From Blasia pusilla (taxonomy: Eukaryota > Marchantiophyta > Marchantiopsida > Blasiales): a stretch of 64,000 nt of DNA. Position 1 is the stretch's first letter. Each line of letters starts with the position of its first letter. The stretch spans positions 8,246,001 to 8,310,000 of the forward strand of contig CM114272.1 in assembly GCA_050084515.1 (NCBI GenBank). The letters run 5' to 3'. The notes under the pieces were generated by a model. That model worked only from the letters and a program-made list of their open reading frames with translations, did no database searches and was not told the DNA's origin. The position numbers were made by a program, and so were the translations under genes. Positions 43,432-55,859 of this stretch are shown here, one piece after another.

Positions 43432-46400
43432 TGTGAGAAAACAAAAGTGACAAAATCACTGGAAATCTTTACAAAACTTAAAGATACAAAGTGGCCTAGT
43501 CCGTAAAGACGCTCACATAAGAGCTTCGATGGAACTGAACATGGAGATAACTCAACATACGAGAATGCGCCATCACGGGCTCTCGACTCTTTCACTACTC
43601 ACTAAAACTAGGGTTTTACCTATTTTTCTTTATTTCTATTAATGGAAAAATTTTACATGAGGGCGCATCAATTTTGCATTTTGTATTTTATCTAACCCTA
43701 TATTGCATCAAGGTGCCCCACACCCTAATGCAATATAGGTTAGATAATCCTAGTAACGTTACTCTTGAAACCACCTACGTCATATTTCTATGACTCTTCG
43801 ACATCTTAGTCGACACCATCAATCTAGACTTCTCCTCATACAAGGGGCCGATCACATTAATGGTGCTCAGAGAAGTGGATGTAGAGAATCCAACATCCCC
43901 TCAAGATCCACTCTCATGTGGACTAATGTCTTGGACCTAATGCCAAGACCCTTCGGGATGTCAATGAAGGTGATCTCCGCTCAAAGCTTTCGTGAAGATG
44001 TCTGACGATTATCCTCCTGCTCGCAATAGACTAACTTCAAAACCTCTCCTCGATCAATTCATGAGCAAATGATACCGGATCTCTATGTGCTTCAGACGAG
44101 CATGAAACACAGATTATGTGCTATGGCAATGCAACTCGATTGTCACACCACATTACAATAGCACTTTCTGGTGCTTCTCCTATGTCCTACAATATCCATC
44201 TCAACCATACTACTTCACAAGAAGCATAACAAGCCGCTTTGTACTCGCTCGGTAGAAGAAAGAACCACTATAGTTTGCTTTTGTCGACTCCATGACACCA
44301 CACTGATCCTACCAGAAGCAATAACTAAACCGATCTTTGAGAATGAATCTCCCCGCCCAATCCGAGCAATGTAAAGTCATCATTTTTGTCCTCGCTCCAT
44401 AGGTGATACTGCACTGATAGTGCCTTTGATGTACTTCAACACACGCATCCCTACCTTCCAATGGTTCTCACGAGGCTTAGTTAAGAACCTACTCAACACT
44501 CCCACAAAGAAAGGTAATGTCTCGGTCTAGTGTTACACAAAAATATCAAACCGCCTACAAGCTTTCAGACATCTTTCATCTACCAATGGTGAAACATACT
44601 CCATTGAGAGTTTCAACTCTACCTCCATTGGCGAGACCACCGCTTACACTCGGTCATCCTGAATGCCTTCAAGATTTCTCTAGCATACTTTTGTTGAGAG
44701 AAAAATAGAATCTGACTATTGCCAAATCTCCACCCCTATAAAGTAGTGCAAAAGACCTAAATCGACATTTCAAACTCACATTTCAACACTCCCTTCATTT
44801 CCTCTATTTTCTTATTGTGGTCTCCATGATGATAAGATGATCCACATACAAGACTATCAACATATACATCCCATCTTTTGCAAAACACATACAAATTTGC
44901 TTCCTACGGACTCTTGATGAGACCCTTTCTCTCGAAAAGAATGTATCTATTCATTGATACCATTCCTTGGGGCTTGCTTCAACTCATATAATGCTTGATG
45001 AAGTAAACATACTTTTTCTCTTCTCATCCGGGTGTCTCAAAACCTGGTGGTTGAGATACATACACCTCCTCCTTGGACTCCCGTTCGTAAAGTGGACTTC
45101 ACATCGTATTGGTATAGATGCCAACATCTTGTTCCTCCAACCGCTAGAAAATTCGAATGGTTGTCATCCTTGCAAAGAGGAGCAAAAAGTCTCATAGTAG
45201 TCAAAACCTTGAGGATGAGCAAGGGCCTCATCCAAGCATGATGGCTCTTCCACCTTCAAGACCTCCGTCATCAAGGCCATGTTGACAAGATGTGGAAGCT
45301 CTATTATGCTCCTCTAGTCTCTTGGATCTTTTTGATGTGTAACAACTTTATCGCTGCTAGTGGATCTTACAATCGAAGAGCCGCTTTATCCACTTAGGTA
45401 TGACGACAGTGAGTGGAAGAACAGGTGTTCTTTGTAATCATCACCAAATTCTTCTTCTTGATGATCCTGTAAACATTGGTGGTATGCTCTTCATTTGATG
45501 ATAATGTGGATCGGACCACCGATATCCGCCACTTGACAAGGCTATTCTTGAACACCGATCACGACTCACAAGCATCTTCTTTTGCCTCAAGATACCATAG
45601 GCGTATAAGATTTTGACTCATCATCAGTATCCCATAAAGATACACTTCCGCTTCTTGACTCAAATTTGGTCATGGATGCTTCAGAATATGTACAAAGCAC
45701 TCACTATCAAAAGTCCTCAAATGTTGACCGATGGTACCTTTACCCGAGTATGAATGATGAGGAGTCATGCCTTGCACCGACTTAGTAGCACTTCTATTTA
45801 GAATGTAAGCGCAAAGATAATGTTCCTTCAACCCAAAATCCTTTTGTCAAACCTTTTTCTTTCATCATACATCTTGCCATCTCCACCACTATACGGTTTC
45901 GACGCTCAAAACTCCATTTGGTTGTAGTGTATGTGTCGTGGGTTAACTATCGCTGATTCCATGCTCCCCAAATATTTGTTAAATTCATAATAAGAATTCT
46001 CCTCCTTGATCGGTCATGAAGCTTTTGTATCTCGACTTAGTAAGGGAAAGCTTAGGTGACCAAATCTTTCATGCCACAAGTTATTGCTACTAAGATCTAT
46101 ACTACACTTGTCGTGAAAGCATACAACTCGTAAATATTTCCACGCCGTATACTTTCACTCACTACTTTTCCATTGGCATCCTCAATGACTGCTCCAATTT
46201 TCTTGAAATGAACTTCTAGATCACGATCACATAATACCGCTACCAAAAATAAATTTCGCTTCAACTCTGGTACGTACAATACATCAATTAACTTTTTTCA
46301 TCTCCTTTTGTGAGACTAAAGAAATTGTGCCTTTCCTTCTACATGGCACTTTGCATTATTCCCAACAAGAATAACGATGGCTCTTGTAGAGGCTATATGA

Positions 46401-47832
46401 GCTATACCAATCCTTATGATTGGTCATATGCCTAGATGGTCCACTATCGAGCACCCATGCAGCTTCACTCTTTGACTTAGTGGTATATTCTGTTTGTGTG
46501 CAAAACTCTTCGATTGCTGCCGAAGCATCTACTTCATGTTCTCCTAGTTCTACTGAATTCTTAGGTCTTAAACAACCGTTCTTCTCATCCCGACTCCTCT
46601 TTCTACAATCTTTGATAAGATGACCTAGCCTACCACAATAAAAGCATTTGAAGGCTTTCCTTGGAAATTTATTCTGATATTTGAATCAGAATCCTGATTT
46701 CTACCTCTCTACATTGGTAGTAAATCTTGCATCACTTCCCTCTCTTGCTTTGAAGCCCATTTTTTCTCGATCTACAAACATTGCACTAATTGTTCAAAAG
46801 TAAGCACCGTGGGTCTTACTTGAGTATTCAAATAGTAACCAAATCATATACCTTGAGGCAAAACCTTATGCACCGACGTGCCCAAATCTTTGCTAGACTT
46901 TCAAATTCCTTCCGAGCGCCATCTGATCTTGAATATTCTTGATCCTTGTCAAAAATTTCTCCGGCTTTCTCCTTTTGAAAATTTCTGACGTGGTCGATTC
47001 TCCAGATTTTGAATCCGAGTCTCATTCTCGTTTCATACTGATTTTTCAAAATGTTCCATGCCTCAACAAATGATAGTTGTATGTTGAATGAGAGTCATGA
47101 AAGAATCAGTTACATTCGTGACAATTTGCATATAGAGCATCAGCGTTTCTACATTTCCATGCCAAAGAATACAACAGATCGACACCCTATATGAAGATGA
47201 ACATGCAGTAACTCAAAGTAGCTTGTGGATTCGAATGAACCCCTGTGGCCGTCTCCTAGATCTCAAATGATTCGAGGATAGTTCTCATTTTGAACTTCCA
47301 CAATGCATAGTTAGACCCATCTAACTTCCCTTCACCCTACGGAGGAGGGCGAGCACGAACTGACAAAGAAGTAGCCATCTCTCAAGATTTTGTGCAAACA
47401 CACTAGATTGCTAGATACAAAATACTGGAAAGCCTAGTGCTCTGATACCATGTGAGAAAACAGAAAGTGACAAAATCACTGAAATCTTTACAAAACTTAG
47501 AGATACAAAATGGCCTAGTCCGTCCGTGCGATGACAGAAGAGCTTCGATGGAACCTGAACATGGAGATAACTCGACATACGAGAAAGCGCTACTCCTGGA
47601 GCTCCCAACTATTTCACTACTTGAGAAACTAGGGTTATTACCTATTTTTCTTCATTTCTATTAATAGAAAAATATTGCATTTTATCTAACTCTATATTGC
47701 ATGGAGGTGCCCTACGTCATATTACTATGACCTTCGACATCTAACTCTGGAACCATCAATCTAGGCTTACTCCTCATACAAGGGGCCGATCAGTTAATGG
47801 TGCTTGGAGAAGTGGATGTTGAGAATCCAACA
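43432..47832 (-). mobile_element. Inner Ty1/copia element, complete with LTRs, PBS, PPT and CAACT target duplication
   Basis: LTRs lie at 43432-43895 (3') and 47451-47832 (5'); they start TGTTGGATTCTC and end TTTTCTCACA on the - strand. The primer site TGGTATCAGAGC (47439-47450), complementary to initiator tRNA-Met, directly follows the 5' LTR. A polypurine tract (CTTGAGGGGA, 43896-43905) precedes the 3' LTR. Gag starts near 47377 (MATSLSVRARPPP, stop, KLDGSNYALWKFKMRTILES). The pre-integrase part at 46097-46279 reads LKRNLFLVAVLCDRDLEVHF, and the RNase H end at ~44170-44290 reads VVLSSTEYKAACYASCE. All domains carry stops. CAACT occurs at 43427-43431 and 47833-47837. The element is inserted in the older copia element around it. 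Confidence 0.95.
47439..47450 (-). promoter_or_regulatory. Primer-binding site of the inner copia element
   Basis: On the - strand TGGTATCAGAGC follows the LTR end TCTCACA without a gap. It is complementary to the 3' end of plant initiator tRNA-Met, the usual copia primer. Confidence 0.95.
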
Positions 47833-47837
47833 CAACT

Positions 47838-50640
47838 CCGCCTCCCTGTTCTTGCAGTTGTCATCATATATGCATGATGTGTTGCAAGGAAACCTTCATT
47901 CATGAATCTATGAACTGGATGTGTAACTCTATTTGATTTACAAAGTTGTTGTTCGGAGGTAGATGCCTCTTACACCTAAATCGAGCTCGACTAGTGTCAA
48001 TAGACTGAATACGCATTCTTCCCGTCCATGGACTCACAGGTTTAATCGATGAATCTAGGACCTCTCCTAATCCTGCACTAGTACTTGGGAAGTTGAAAGA
48101 CAATGTCTGTTGGTTTATTTATCATATTCTCCCCTCAATGACAAGTTTAGAGGTGAAATAGGCTTAGATGGAGCATACCATGACTTTAGCTCATCAAAGA
48201 TAACATCGTGACTAATAATAAACTTCCTACAGGATGGAATGTAGCACTTATATCCTTTAGTTCCATCAAAGATAGCCAATGAAGATTTATCGTTGGACTT
48301 GAGTCTAATTTAAGACGTCTCTCGGAAGGACCATGAGCATAACAAATGCAAATGCCAAATACTTTAAAGAGGGGAAAATCATGTTTACTTCTTGTGAAGA
48401 TTTTGAATGGATTTTTATCATGAACTCGTGTTGTTGGAGTTTGGTTGATTAAGAAGATTGCACATGCTAGAACCTCTGCCCAATACACCTTAGGCATATT
48501 CTTCTCATTCAAAGATAGCTCGTGTCGCTCAAACAATATGTTCATTCTTCCTCTCACCACTCCATTTTGTTGTGAAAAGATAACGACAAGTCACTTGAGG
48601 TTGATGCCATTCTAACGTAAGTAGTCATCAAAATCTCTTGAAAGATACTCTCCTCCTCCATCAAAATGCAATTTGAATGTGTTCTCTCGTATGCTTCTCT
48701 TCTAGAACTCTAAATGTTTGGAATATGAGAATACCTCTAACTTAGCTTTAAAATATACCCATATATACCTAGAGAAGTCATCAATAAATGAAAAAAAGTA
48801 CTTGCAACCACTAAGGCTATGTTGTGATGCTGTCCACACATCACTATGGATCAACTCCAATATCCTTGATGCTCTTCTACCTTACTTTGGAAAAGGAAAT
48901 CTAACTTGTTTTCCAAATTCGCAAGCAAGACATACCTCTAAAGTAGCAAGACTCGCTAATTTAGGGGTCCTATTATTATATTAGATGATGAAAGACTCTG
49001 TAATCTTTGAAGATTCATATGTCCAATTTTTTTATGCCACACATTTAGATCTGTGACTTGTTGGCCGGTTTGACCATACATTGCTGTTTGAATCTTTGGC
49101 ATAGAAACATCTAATTTGAACATTCTACCAGATCTAGTTTCTTTGGCTATTGTAGACTAGTCATCCATTGTTTCAATGAAACAACCATCTACGTTGAACT
49201 TCACTTGATAACCCTGTTCTACTATCTATCCTACAGAGATCAGGTTTCTTGCAATGGTAGGAACATAGAGAACATTTCCAAGAGCACAAAGACCATCTAA
49301 TGCTATTGGAACTTTATCGGTATACGTGATATGATATTGAGTGTCATCTCTTGTGAGCACAATTATAGGATCTTTCACCGGCTCCAAACTACTAAACCAT
49401 TTAGCTTGTGAGGTCATATGATTTGATGCACAAGGGTCAATGTACCAATCTGCTGTCAAGTCTTTCTTGACCATTGCTCCCATAAGATGAGTCATGACCA
49501 AGAGATGCTCCATTTGTGAATATTATTATTCTTGGTAGTGCTCTTGGTGTTGTTGCTCCACATAGTTTTATCGATGTAAGGCTCCTATTCTCATATTTGC
49601 CTTCTTCTTGAAGCAAAACTTTGCAGAGTGATCCTTTATCCCACAGTAATTGCAAGACCCAGGGACCCTTTGCTGCTGACCTTGACCCCAACAATTTCCA
49701 CTATCACCACACCGGTGATTGTGTCTTTACTAGTTCGTAGTTGATTGAGTGACGTTATATTGAGTGCCTCTTCCTCCATATGCTTGATATCCACCACGAC
49801 CACGAAGCTTCTCCCACGACCCTTGCCTCTGCTTGATCCATAACTTGCAAAAAGCGATTCTTTTGCAGATTAAATGAGCCTGGGTTAGCCATCGCATCTC
49901 TTCACTAATTAACAATGAGACTAACTCTTGAAAAGTTGGATACTTTCTCTCACAGAGATAGAGGTCTCAAAGGACTTGTAACCTTTGGAAGGTCTTGAAG
50001 ACGGAACAAAATTAAATCATCATCTTCTCTGTCACTCCAATGTTATTCAACTAATCAACTATATGTCCGATACTCAAAATATAATCATTGATGCTCTAAG
50101 ATCCTTTCTCACTTCGCTCAATTTTGTTTCAATTGAAGCTTTTCTCGCATTTGTACATGTCTCGAACGTTTTTCCAATGCATCCTGTGTCTCCTTCGAGT
50201 ATCAACATCTTGAATGTGACCTATCATTGGCAAACCGACGTTATTGAAATGTAGTGGATTACTTGCCTTGTCAGGCGTTTGTTTCAGCGCTAACATTCAA
50301 GTCTGTTGAGTCACCTTCTTGCTTGGCCTCATCACTTGTGACAAGCTCCCCATAGTTCTTGACCCATGAGAAATTATTTCAAAGTTGAAAACTTCCAAAC
50401 ATTGTAATTTTTCTTATCTAGCTTCGCCTATGATTGTTGCTCAGAATACTCCATGACAAGCGATTTCACTCACAAAACGTAATTTCAAGCTCTCTATTAC
50501 TCTAATTGAAGCATAGACCACTCCTACATAGAAATCGATCTGAAATTTTCCAAAATTGATCAACTATATGAAAGAACCAGTTGAAATTAGCCTGTAGAGA
50601 GCAAACTCCACAACTTTTCTTCACTAATTGCACTTTCCTA
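47838..50640 (-). mobile_element. Outer Ty1/copia element, 5' half (gag, protease, integrase)
   Basis: On the - strand: gag begins near 50453 (MEYSEQQS, KLDKKNYNVWKFS). An intact CX2CX4HX4C knuckle CNYCGIKDHSAKFC lies at 49613-49654. The protease at 49396-49450 reads WYIDPCASNHMT, where the usual DSGAS is changed to DPCAS. The pre-integrase segment near 49030 reads VWHKKIGHMNLQRLQSL. The integrase core end at 48186-48560 reads NILFERHELSLNEKNMPKVY and LACAIFLINQTPT. The element continues at 43426 downward once the inner copia is removed. Its 5' LTR and primer site were not found near 50640. Confidence 0.88.
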
Positions 50641-50649
50641 CATTGAAAA

Positions 50650-52375
50650 ATTGCTACTGCAAGAGCTCAGAATGTCTGAATCGAGCTCTTGCATGAGGCC
50701 CTTGGAGAAAGACTATAAGTGCTACATTCCATCCTCGCGGATGCCCTCCGCAACACCTCGTGTGGTACCAAGTTGGTCCACCAAAGACGGAGCGGTGTGC
50801 TCTAGAACCAACAACATTGCCAGGCCAATCCATGCACTTTTTGATGTGCACTCGTCACCAGGTGGGACCTTGAATCGCCCCAAATCGACACATTCTCCAG
50901 AATGTATGTTGGAGAACGAGACTTATGCTCATGTAAATGTCGCAAGATCCGCATCATCTCCCAAAAAAACCTAGACCATGAGTCAACTAATCCGCTACCT
51001 TGTCCATCACTCCACTAGTACTAACACGGTCAATCAACAATGACCAAGTCTATGGTCCTTACCCGCTCCAAGTCCAACGCCCCCAACAATGAAATGTCCC
51101 TTGATATGGAACTCTAGAACCCTGGATGGCGGACATAGACAACAAGGCGGGATATCGGAGGCGTAAGCACGCCTTTGCAACATCATCAATCTCAACATAC
51201 AAATATTGCCGACGATGCGCACTCTTGCCTACAACACAACTAATTCGATATTGATGTCTCCAAAGAGATCCAACACGTGAATACCAAGATCCGGATACGC
51301 CACACAATGGGTGTGGTATCCAAGGGCGCCATCGTAGCACTCTTGGCTACCTTAGGATCCCTAGACCCATCATGCTCGTGCAAACTTCTTGCTCCATGCG
51401 CGACATGCTCAACCGCTAAGCGTTAGAGCTCTTGAGTCGAGCCCCAAAGTGGCACCTCTCCTCCACAAACCGATGCGGCTATCATAACACTCCTCTCCAT
51501 AGAAATGTCAAGAATTGGAGTGTCCTCCGCATGGACATGTCCTCAATCAAATCACTAGGCCAAGTGATGGCGCCGCTAAATGACACTAAGGTCGCCATCT
51601 CTCATGGCCGCCGCTCAATCATTGCACATGTGAATCAAACAGGTAATGAACAAAGTCATCCATCATTGGACTACCATACGGGTCAGAGGACGCTGAATTC
51701 TCCCAATAATCCAAGGAAAACCCCATCGGGCACAACGTTGTCGCACCAACCAAGACGTCGTATGACTCTACATTGGTCACTATCACCTTGGTTCGCATGA
51801 CCGCGACTCATCAGAGGATGTCCAATAAAATCCTCACCACAACCTCATGTCGTGATATATATTGTGTGGTACCCGCTCCACCCAAGGATATCTATATTTA
51901 GAATGGACAACGTCACATCGCTCTAAATCAAGCCTAATCCTCTAAATGCCGCTTTCCCCAACATCAAGGGTTGCCTCCTTAATTCAACAAGACCCTCTGC
52001 AGACTAAAAGCTTTACCTCTTGGACTCACTAACTAGAAGATCTCTCCTTGGTTATCCAACAACATAACACCGAGGAGAAGCCAGGGCACGCTCTATCGCG
52101 GATCCGGCCGCATCTTTCGCCATCCCTAGCCTAACGTGCCATGAATCGGACGTGGGACGCCCGAGCATCGGCTCCAAGGGTAGGTCCATCACTTCCTCTC
52201 CAATCACCTCTAAATGTGATGTCGAACACCATCTCCACGCTCACATAGCGAGCGCTTCAGGGGCCGAAAACCTCGGGCGACTCTCCCAACGCCATAACAT
52301 CGAAGCAGTAAAATAGAGGAGCGCGATACAAAATGGTAGCCATCCCCAATAACTCGCCGATACATGCCCCTCTTT
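50650..52375 (-). mobile_element. Methyltransferase-bearing Ty3/gypsy element, copy 2, 3' part (protease and methyltransferase)
   Basis: This is the downstream half of an element continued at 53588-55040 and separated from it by a solo LTR (52381-53582). On the - strand the protease C-terminal segment (51680-51788) reads VIVTNVESYDVLVGATTL and GFSLDYWEN, matching the same segment of copy 1 (11188-11288). About 400 bases further on the cytosine methyltransferase begins. No reverse transcriptase follows, because the sequence breaks near 50650 at the outer copia element. Confidence 0.8.
50667..51290 (-). pseudogene. Cytosine-5 DNA methyltransferase domain of the gypsy element, decayed
   Basis: C5 methyltransferases add a methyl group from S-adenosylmethionine to cytosine in DNA. 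Motif I is read at about 51268-51290 (HVLDLFGDINIE). After frame changes YLYVEIDDVAK appears near 51190. One frame of 143 codons then runs from 51098 to a stop at 50667: LERVRTIDLVIV, then motif IV with the catalytic PC dipeptide retained (Cys codon 51024-51026), then GLVDSWSRFFWEMMRILRHL, then motif VI LENV (50889-50897), then RLWWTNLVPHEVLRRAS. The codons either side of PC are now TGA and TAG, and other stops follow, so the gene is dead. Position after the protease rules out a host MET1 or CMT gene. The target-recognition region appears short. Confidence 0.82.
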
Positions 52376-53587
52376 GAGCATGTGATACCCACAATTTTGT
52401 ACTCTTGAAGAATACATCTTTTTTATTCAAAGAAGACTTGTATATACATTATGATTTTGATTATTATATATTATTATGGGAAGAATGAGTAAGATTAAAG
52501 TGAATCATGAAGCTCTTGGGACAAGGCAGAGATGGAAGATCAAGGATTTGCCTTAGAGGAGAGGAAAATGCAATAACGAAGTCTCAAGACTCATGAGGAA
52601 GCTCAATGAAGCTCGTTTCGAAGTGCTTCGCTTCTATAACGAAGCATAACGGGTGAAGAAAAGGAGAAAGAAGTACTTCGCTCTTGCACGGCTACCAAGC
52701 AGGAAGCACTGAAATAAGAACGGCATGAAGTGCTTCATCCTCATGAAGTACAGCAAAGCAAAGCTAAGAACGATCGGATTTCAAGCGGACGACGTTAGAA
52801 CGCTTAGACTAAGAAAGGGCGCGACCCTTTGTATCAAATTGGTAGTTAGGACAGCTTTTTGTCTTTGGATTCACAGGATCGAGGAAAAGCTAAGAGAGCC
52901 ATAGATCTAGGTAGTTAGAAATAGTGAAGAGACACTTGCTTCATCAAGAACGCTCAATCTTTGATCACTCCTACTCTAACGAAGTATCTAAGAAACAAGA
53001 TGGAAGCCATAATCATTATTCTCTTACGAAATCCTTATGTCAGAGGAATGGTCCGAGCAAGGAAGTAGTATCCTCTCGAGCTTGTATACACTTTGAAGCT
53101 TTTCATTCTTGATGGAGTAGTAAAGCAATCATTCATTCATTTTGATGTGCGATGCTTATGTCTCGAGTATTCTTTTGGATCTTTAGAGTGAAGAGTGAAT
53201 CAAAGAACCTTTCTCATCAATGAAATAATCAACCTGAGTTGTAGGAAATCTGTTTGACAGAGAGTAGCCTGGCGAGACGGATTGAGTTCCGAAAGTAGGA
53301 GAAGCTAGCTTTCAAGTTGAGATCTCTGTGAGGTTTCTTGATGTCGAGAGGAAAATTTACCTGAACATGCTATCAATTCCACTAGAGAGAATCGAGAAAA
53401 GATCTTTTGGTACTAAGAAAGATCAGCAGATATTGATAAGACATTGAATATAACTCACACACATCTAAATACAACTATTACAACAGAATTGTAATTTCAA
53501 ACTCTCTTTTCATCAAACAATGATCCTCTTGGGGATCGAACTTATTAAAACGACTGTAAAATAGAAACTCTTGTACATTACAGAGCA
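52376..53587 (+). mobile_element. Solo LTR (gypsy A family) with GAGCA target-site duplications
   Basis: The LTR spans 52381-53582 (1202 bp), TGTGATACCC to TGTACATTACA. GAGCA stands on both sides (52376-52380 and 53583-53587). No internal element sequence is present, so the LTR pair recombined. It is inserted in the methyltransferase-bearing gypsy copy 2. Confidence 0.96.
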
Positions 53588-55040
53588 TCAGCAATAGGAG
53601 TCGTTGCACTCACTTCTCCCATTGCCCTCCATGCTTGCACACCAATAACATCACTAACTCTTTGGGAACTCTGATATGGACCATCGATGGGGTCCTCATC
53701 GCCTTTAGACAACGTGGAAGGACTAAGGAAGCTTTGGTGTGTTTCTAGCTACCCTCGTTGTGGATCCAACTCGCGCTTCTCCACGCTGCAGAATACCGGG
53801 CAAATGAGCCTCAACTGGCAACCTTGCAGATCCAACCAGATCCTCCATATCTCTGGTGGCTCCATAAGATGTCGATGCCCACGGATCCGGCATCAAGTAA
53901 CCTCAATGCCATAGCCATAATCAGTTGTTGTAGTTGTTATATCTAAGGAGCCATCCTTGCCTCACGCCGGCGTCTCCCTCAATGCGTCTAGTTGGTGGGA
54001 CTCTTCCTCCTCCACGGCAACTCTACCACCCCTTGACAAATCCAACTCCTTATCCTCAACGGGAACACTTGAAGCACGACTCGACCACTCCACCCGGACC
54101 AACAACTCGCTTTGGTGCCCTCTCTAGCCCACCGTCCGGACGTAACTCAAGGTTCAATAAACACCGCGCATGTGTGATCAGATTCTGAAAATATTCACAC
54201 CGATAACCTTCTAGTGCAGCACCATTGCCTCCTCCATCTTTGAGGCACGCCGCCCATGACCTTGACGCCAGTGCAATTGCGCTTAATGATAGGCTCCACC
54301 ACATGACCAACAAGTAATCATAGGGCCGTCCGAAGCGAGGTCTTTGTGGCACGACCTCCCAATATCCTCCCCCGAGCTTGTGGTGCCATTGACATCTTTT
54401 TCGGAATCCACGTTGTCGCTCTAGTGGTGCAAGCAATCGTGGATCGCTCTCGCCTAAAACCCATGGTGGCTACGGCCTCCTCTCGCCATATTGCGCCAAT
54501 GTTCGGGGCGGTCCTAAAACATCTTTCAACTTAGGAGGTGTTTATAAGAAGCATCCTCCCCACCCATATCCGTAGGGTCCGGTCCAGCATCACGTACCAT
54601 GACTCGATAGCCTAAGCCTCCGCCCTCCCGTGAGTGACGTTAATCAACCGGGCGCAGCGGTGTAGGCCTCACGCAAACTCTCTCATCCGGCGCCTCTAGA
54701 AGTCTTGATGCTCCGCAACTTCTCAATAGGTACCCCTTGGTAGCTCGTCCAACTCCGCAAAGAACTCAACCATGGGGTTGAACTTGGGATGGACCCGACC
54801 GACGGTGCAACCGCCTAGTGCAAGTCACTCCTCCTAATACATCATTGGTGGAGGGACCTCTCTCAATCCTCCTCCTCATCGGAAATGGCTCAATCCATGA
54901 CACATAGTGTGGGTCATAGTAGAGTTGCTATGCCTTAATCTCTCCGGGCATATCTCGTGGGAGAACTCATGGTAATCGCCCATGGGTGCCCCTCTAGATG
55001 GAAGAACATACTGCTCCATGTTGTGAACGGGTTGAACTCT
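53588..55040 (-). mobile_element. Methyltransferase-bearing Ty3/gypsy element, copy 2, 5' part (gag)
   Basis: On the - strand the gag N-terminal piece at ~54930-55020 reads MEQYVLPSRGAPMGDYHEFS. Downstream, at ~54285-54320, a knuckle-like CWSCGGAYH is read, and at ~54170-54215 RCEYFQNLITHARC, a CX2CX4HX4C knuckle whose second Cys is now Phe. A further CFKC lies near 54070. The strand is rich in frameshifts. It continues into 52375 downward once the solo LTR is removed. Confidence 0.7.
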
Positions 55041-55859
55041 TGTGGCTAAATTTTTATAAGAAATGATCATTACTAGATATTGCTATCCTCTCGGAGTTAG
55101 TGAGCGATCGGGAACTCATTTCCTCAACCAAACGGTCGGCTTTGACCGATCATTTCTGATCAAGCCCTCGAAGACTACCCCATACAACCCCAAAGCTAAT
55201 CTAACTGAGAAGTCCAATGGGCTTATTTGTAGGATCTTGAACCGCATGACTATCACCCTATTCGTTATGATTGGGATACCAAGATTCTTGCCCTCTCGCA
55301 TATAGAACGGGAGAAAGTCACTACCAAGTACACACCATTCTATTTGACGTCTGAAATACAACCCTTGTTCTAACTGAATGGTGTGCCACCTACCAAATTT
55401 TAGAAGAGGAGAGGGATGAAGAAGAGTGCCTACCACCGCCAAGAGGAATGAAGATGTGGTAGCGATGGAGGAGGCAAGACATCTTGCTCTTGAAATACAA
55501 AATCTGTCTAAGCACAAAAGAAGAGGATATGACAAGAACTTGAGACTACAATCAATTAGAGAAGGGGACTTGTGTTACTTTTCTCGACAACCCTCGCCTA
55601 AAGTTCCCACGGAAGGTCGGGTTAAACTGGATGGAGCATTATTGGGTTCTTGAGATTTTTTGAAAATGGTTCTTTACAATTGGAACGCGTTGAAAGGAGA
55701 AGCATTTCCGACAAGGGTAAATGGCATGCATGTGCTAAGATATTATACACCGCCTCAAGACTTAGGGAGGGGGTAAAGAGTGCAGGCACAAGACCGAAAA
55801 GTGCTAAACATGTCATACCGGGTGAAATGGGACTCCCAAGACTCATGAAGACACAGAAA

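Noticed and set aside
50667-51290. Host maintenance methyltransferase (MET1, CMT or DRM) pseudogene
   Set aside because: No BAH, chromodomain or rearranged motif order is seen, and the domain follows gypsy gag and protease in two separate copies.
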